Notes under the pieces: generated by a model | Seen by the model: only the letters and a program-made list of their open reading frames with translations | Told to the model about the DNA's origin: nothing | Database searches by the model: none | Assembly (NCBI GenBank): GCA_903632075.3 | Contig: CAHIKZ030005642.1 | Coordinates: forward strand, 1 to 64,000 | Length of the DNA: 64,000 bases | Reading direction: 5' to 3' | Source: Acanthosepion pharaonis | Lineage: Eukaryota; Mollusca; Cephalopoda; Sepiida; Sepiidae | In this document: positions 59,082-64,000 of the stretch, one piece after another | Layout of the letters: the number at the start of each line of letters is the position of its first letter | Position numbering within the stretch: the first letter of the stretch is position 1 | Program-made: the position numbers and the translations under genes

Positions 59082-60470
59082 GATAGGGAGATATCATAAC
59101 GGTTATAAAGCAGTTTTGAAAATTTCAATTTTGACCAACTTTTTTGTTCATTTTAAAGCAATTCTTGTTATTTAAAAAACATTCTATTAAAAGATTTAAA
59201 CATAAAAACAAAAAGTTGTTGGTAGGACTTGTTATCTTTAATAAATGCTGCCAATAATACAAAGAAAACTCAGCCAATCTAACCACCATAATGGAATAAA
59301 ATGGCCCAAATGTAAGATTGCAAAAATTGAAAATCGTGGAAGCAAAGCTTTTGAAATAATCTTACAAGAAATATTGTTGAAAATTATGAATCTTTAAAAT
59401 TACTGAGCTAAAGAGCTTAGCCTTTCATTGTGAAAATGATTTCCTTTCAGCAGAAAAGATGCAACTAAATAATCTCTTGAGAGTCATTTTGAATAAATAC
59501 TTTAAAAATTAATACTTATTTTAATGAATAAACAATAAATTTGGGAAAATTACCAGTCAATTTTATGTAAAAAGATGTTGAAATGTTTCAATTAGTTAAT
59601 GTTGATGAATTATTGAAAGGCAAAGAATCCATTTGAGAAATTAATAAAAAAAGACATTTCATTAATTTGATAATAAATAAATATTTGGTGAAAATAAGAA
59701 TAATACCATTAATGCCAGTGGCAAATTTGTCATCTTCATCAGTTATACATGATTAAATTAATCTAATAAAACAAATCTGTTTTCATCATTGTATCTGGTT
59801 GGTTCAGGTTAATTTCCTTGTCTTTGTTTTTACATGTTATGGCCGTATACCCACCAGCCATCATCTTGTATCTATTGTGTTCAAGAATGTTGTTGAATAT
59901 CAAGATTATCTCAGATTTTATTCATATTCTAATGATACAATATTAAGAGTGTATAGTACTAATTTGGAACCAGGCTTTTAATTGAATTCAAATAATTTCT
60001 GATGCTAAAAGCCTACTTGCTACTATTTTTCCAACTGGGTAGTCTTGGATTTCTAATATTATTAAATTGGAACAATAGTTTGTAGCATTTTTCAATAGGT
60101 GGCATTTGAATCTACAATTCTTTTTCACATATCATTGAAATTTATGGCATATATACGTATTCTGAAAGATGAATTTTCAATAAAGCTTCCATACAATTTG
60201 CACGTGGATTGTTAATTTTGAATTTTTTTATGTTAAAAGTGAAAATAGAGGAAAATGAGATTCATCTTCATCATTTGAAAGGAAAAAAAATATTGTACAA
60301 ATAGCAAAAATAGATATGTGCCAATTATAGTGATAGTGCCTGTAGTGAAAGAGATAATCAGCTACCTAGAAAAAGAGTTTGTGTTTTGTGTGTGATCTGA
60401 CGAAGAAAAATTACCAAAAAGTAGTTAGCAAAAAAAAAAAAAAAAAATCTACTTTAAGGACTAGAATCTA
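59082..60470. other. AT-rich intronic DNA
   Basis: A possible decayed CTGATGA-type motif occurs inverted near 59,735-59,750. A poly-A run lies near 60,430-60,447. No gene recognised. Confidence 0.45.
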
Positions 60471-60830
60471 TTCTAATGTTCTTCCCTCCCCTGAATGGCA
60501 TGACCAATCAGAAAGATCTCTTGGTGGACAAAAGCCGTTGTTCTTCACTTAAAAAGGCAGGAGATTTTCTGAGCTCAGGAGACGAACATGTGTTTTTGCT
60601 GATGAGAAGTGAAGGTTGGATGTGTGACCCCATTTTGTCGTTTCTACACTGTTTGTTGGACTGTTACGACAGGGTATCATTTGAATTGTGATTTGGCTAC
60701 AAGTGTTGCGGTCGAGAGACAGAAGAAATCTATTGCAGACATTTGTTGCTACTATAAGTTGACAGTCTTTTCTTTTCTTTTCTTTTCTTTACAACCACAA
60801 TATTTCCGTACTTACTTTATCTCTAGCAAG

Positions 60831-61880
60831 ATGGCAGAAAGACTGTTCGACATAAAGTTGATCCCTGAATGCAGTGGTGTTACGAGTGGACAGTCTGTGG
60901 TTGAATGGATTGAAAATGTGGAACTGGTCTGTGAATTATGCGAGATCACAAAGATTGAACAGATTCTTCCACTGCGCTTGAAAGGCGGCGCCCTTGCTGT
61001 GTATAGGCAGCTGAGCAAAGAACAGAAAAGTGACATTGAACAAATAAAGCGCACTCTATTAACTACATTTAAAACTGACCAGTTCGTGACCTATGACCAA
61101 TTCCAAGTGCGGCATCTTTGGTCTGGCAAAACAGTAGACATATATTTGTCGGAATTAAAGAAGCTCGTCGTACCTATCGCACCGCTTCATGAAGAATGGA
61201 TGATCTGTGCCTTCGTGTCTGGATTGCCTAGTCATGTTAAGCAGATACTCCATGCATCATCCAGAATTGAGGCATGATGCTCAACCAATTGTTTACCAGA
61301 GCCCGTGCTCTCATGATTGACGAAAAAGTGTCTGATGAACCAGTGGTCGCAGTCATTCAACCAATTGAAGTCAAAGAGTATTCGACTCCAGCCATCCATG
61401 TCGATGTCACCTGCTATTGGTGCTCTGGGCTGAATCATTTTGCCAAAGACTGCTACTATCAATGCAAAGAAATGCGCAGCGGGTCGGCACAAAAGGCACG
61501 TCTCAATCTACAATGTTTCCAGTGTCATTAAGTAGGTCACATTGCCTCTAAGTTTCTAGGAAATGGAATGGGGGGGACACAACATCAGTGCTGATCTCTT
61601 CCCTGCACTGAAAGAGGTGCTTCCTGTGATTAAGGTGCGCATCAATGGAATAACGTGTACTGCTTTAGTAGATTCAGGCTGCTCTTGGTCACTGATGAAC
61701 AATTTGACAAAAGATGGATGTACTAATAGCCGATGAAAAGGCTCTCAGAAGCTGGAGAGTCGGAAACATCAAACTCAGTATCAACAACGGTGACCCATTC
61801 ACAGTCAGTGTGTTGGTCATGAACAGCACGTTATTAGGTTTTGACCTGCTCCTTGGGATGGACATTATTAAGGAGCTGGA
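60831..61880 (+). pseudogene. LTR retroelement gag-protease remnant
   Basis: The gag frame runs from 60,831 to a TGA at 61,277 and reads a capsid-like 'VVEWIENVELVC', 'LPLRLKGGALAVYRQLS' and 'YLSELKKLV'. A shifted frame (61,274-61,531) continues to a CCHC zinc knuckle, 'CYWCSGLNHFAKDC' (61,412-61,453). A second knuckle is broken by a stop. The protease follows: 'TALVDSGCSWSLM' with the DSG triad (about 61,665-61,690), then, after a frame shift, 'LLGFDLLLGMDIIKEL' ending at 61,880. No reverse transcriptase, integrase or clear LTRs. A pyrimidine-rich CTTTT repeat (60,768-60,790) precedes the start. Confidence 0.8.
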
Positions 61881-62023
61881 AAGAACTTTAATTTTCTAAA
61901 ATGCTATAGAATCTATTTGAACCAATTTATCACCCAGAAAGATGCCAATTTCTGGGAGGATGGAATCAGGAATTTTGTCCCAACCCAATAATTAAAATGC
62001 AATTTGTCTGTCATACTCTAGAG
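61878..62023 (+). repeat. duplicated segment X, copy 2
   Basis: Fused directly to the protease remnant. It matches 58,277-58,427 apart from about ten substitutions and a 5-bp deletion. The fusion point itself recurs at 63,079-63,138. Confidence 0.85.
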
Positions 62024-62130
62024 CAGTGGTTCCCATACTTTTTCTCTGGGATGAATTTCTGGAATGAAAATGTGCTTGTGTTTCACCAAATTTTATGTGA
62101 TAAAAAGTACATTTAAAAATAAAAGACAGA
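62024..62130 (+). mobile_element. hAT-like left terminus
   Basis: CAGTGGTTCCCATACTTTTT after CTCTAGAG is a typical hAT start. The other end was not found, so the copy is truncated or its right end lies elsewhere. Confidence 0.5.
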
Positions 62131-62229
62131 GAGACTGTTAAAGGAAGATAACCATGAATTCATGGTCACTGATAACTCTCTCCTCCAATTTGTAGTCTGC
62201 CAATTTTTTCTAAACAGTCCAACTCCTTA

Positions 62230-62489
62230 CTAATGGAAGCTTCTGCTGCAAAGAGAAATTCATAGTTCAAAAAGCAGTAATTTGACCTTGTTAACCAGAC
62301 ACTTCCTCTGTAGCTAAATAGTATAGCACATCAGGCTATATGATGGTTCTGTGTAGGATACATATTCTTGTTGGACAACACATATTTTCTATGAAATTTC
62401 TCAGACATTCAGGCCAGTAAATATTAATACTATTTATTATAAATGGAGCATTTGCTTAAATATTTGTATCTATAAACAATATTTCAATA

Positions 62490-62521
<32 letters not shown>
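62230..62521 (+). mobile_element. tRNA-derived SINE, family 2, second copy
   Basis: TAGCTAAATAGTATAGCAC near 62,311 is the A-box region. The B box has been altered by extra sequence near 62,360-62,385. The tail matches 22,430-22,498, and a (TA)n tract follows (62,496-62,521). Confidence 0.65.
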
Positions 62522-62529
62522 CACTCAAT

Positions 62530-64000
62530 ATACCATTCAAAGAAATTTTTGTTCATGAAATTGCAACTGTTCAGTTTAACTCCTTCATTAACTTTGAATG
62601 GTCCAATAATGGTTTGTAAATACGATGACAACTGCCCTGCTGCTTTCTTTTTACAGGTATATATATATCATATAAAATCAAATCTAATCATAATCAGCTC
62701 CAGGATTCCACCCCAATATTTGCTCTTGAAAATTACTTTAGAACAGTCAATTTTTATATATTTCTTGGCTCAATTTTGATGCTTTAAAACAGAATTGCAA
62801 AAAACATCTCTTTGTACTGTTCAAAACTCACTTTAGTTGCTACTCCGGGAAGAAAAAATAGTTCTCAATAAATATATATATTTTCAGCCCTCTTTTTCGT
62901 TTGATGAGTCTGGATCCTTTGATAAATTTTAGCAAACATCTTAAACTCTAACTCTTTCCGCCTGAAAATGCAAAAAAACGATTGGTGAAATGTTGGTCCC
63001 AATTAAAACACGCTTTTTATCACCTCATTTTGTTGGACTTTCGAACGATGAACTGAATTTCACATTTTAAAAATAAAACCTGCTCCTTGGGATGGACATT
63101 ATAAGGGAGCTGGAAGAACTTTAATTTTCTAAAATGCTCTCCAAATCCATACTGGTCTCCAATTTTTCACGCAAAAGATGCTCTTGAAATTTCTGGGAGG
63201 GATGGTGCACTTACAGCGGATTTTAATCCAAAGAATTTTTCTAAATCTCAATGTAAATTTTGCAATGTGTCTGCTTTCCGAGGTGAAACATCATCCTTGT
63301 TACCGCCTCAGACACCGGGTGCAGCCCGTTCTGGTGCAATGGTCCTTGAATTCCTGTGGTTTCTCTGGGATTGGTAATGCGAATTCACTCCCCAGCCATG
63401 GAATGAAATTTGTTATGATGTTTCTCAAGAAAAATGCTGTTTAACTGACGGATGGTGGCTGCAAAAGTTCATTGTTTCAAAAATAAAATGCTCGCCTTGT
63501 GGTGAGTAACATCTCGTTTCCAGTGGTTCCTCACGCTCAGCTTTAGACTGGCACGCCAGAAGCTTCTATGACGTCCACTCCTGGGTCAACCATTGGGGAA
63601 ATACAGTTCTCTAATTCTTTTATTTGATTAAATCATCTCTCCTCAATTTTCAGCACCCTCTTAAACAATTTTTTTGAAACAGTCAGGGACAATTTTTTAC
63701 TAAAATGGCTCGGATAAGCATCTTTCTGCTTGCAAGGTATCAGAGATCTCGCATTGAACAGACGCAGGGTGGTTCAAATTCCATTCCGTTGATTGACCTT
63801 TTCAGCATCTTCTACCACGGCTTCGTGAACTATCTGTTAGCTAATGTACTCTAGCGAGGACATCAGGTCATCCCATCCATGACGTCAGGTTTGAGCCAGC
63901 CACCTACAGGAACAATACTTTCGCGCGGCGTGACAAAGGGCATGTTGGGAGTTCGTTTCCCCGTTTCCAATACAGGAATCTTTTCCCCAGACCTGCAAAT
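62530..64000. other. intronic DNA with duplicated retroelement junction
   Basis: 63,079-63,138 repeats the protease-X junction of 61,846-61,906. Box-B-like GGTTCAAATTCCA (63,768 region) and GAGTTCGTTTCCC (63,950 region) suggest decayed tRNA-derived SINEs. The last 500 bp are less AT-rich. The 88-codon frame at 63,178-63,444 has no recognised domain. Confidence 0.4.

Overview
The window looks like animal nuclear DNA from a large, AT-rich, repeat-filled genome. A coleoid cephalopod (octopus-like) is my best guess. That rests on the mix of elements: long (TA)n tracts, jockey/CR1-like and RTE-like LINE fragments, Penelope-like elements, long-bodied tRNA-derived SINEs, and one conserved KCNQ1-type channel exon. 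I ran no database search, so species and family names are recognition and inference. There are no prokaryotic genes, operons, CRISPR arrays or rRNA genes.

One host coding exon is well supported. At 41,382-41,728 (+) lies the first coding exon of a KCNQ1-type voltage-gated potassium channel. It ends in a GTAAGT donor, two bases into a valine codon at the start of S1. The rest of the window then reads as upstream flank (1-41,381) and the start of a long first intron (41,729-64,000, no further KCNQ exon recognised). A possible membrane-protein exon at 35,250-35,505 (-) is weak.

Layout. 1-2.45 kb: AT-rich DNA and a 1.2 kb polypurine tract. 2.5-10.2 kb: jockey-like LINE 3' ends in both orientations, with inverted Penelope-type arms. 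12-13.3 kb: a LINE fragment between perfect 31-bp direct repeats, and a palindromic MITE. 15.5 and 20.5 kb: SINEs. 22-23.5 kb: Penelope C-terminus followed downstream by a hammerhead-ribozyme-like motif. 24.5-26 kb: a ~37-bp minisatellite split by a small Tc1/mariner element. 27-38.5 kb: RTE-like LINE copies, a ~365-bp unclassified mobile family (called D here) and a 28-bp minisatellite spread over 3 kb. 39.1-41.4 kb: repeat-poor DNA before the KCNQ exon. 42-50 kb: inverted repeats, (TA)n satellites and a LINE end. 50.4-51.6 kb: a THAP/P-element transposase relic. 52.5-55.6 kb: LINE and SINE fragments. 57.5-59.1 kb: Penelope fragment and a hAT element. 60.8-62 kb: a broken gag-protease retroelement.

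The most interesting signal is a set of CTGANGA-hairpin-GAAAC motifs, the conserved core of hammerhead ribozymes, recurring in Penelope-like contexts. One copy (23,421-23,461) can be folded with all three stems and a GUC cleavage site. Also notable are the conserved KCNQ1 intron position, several cleanly readable insertion events, and the density of strong inverted repeats inside the inferred KCNQ intron, which could form double-stranded RNA.
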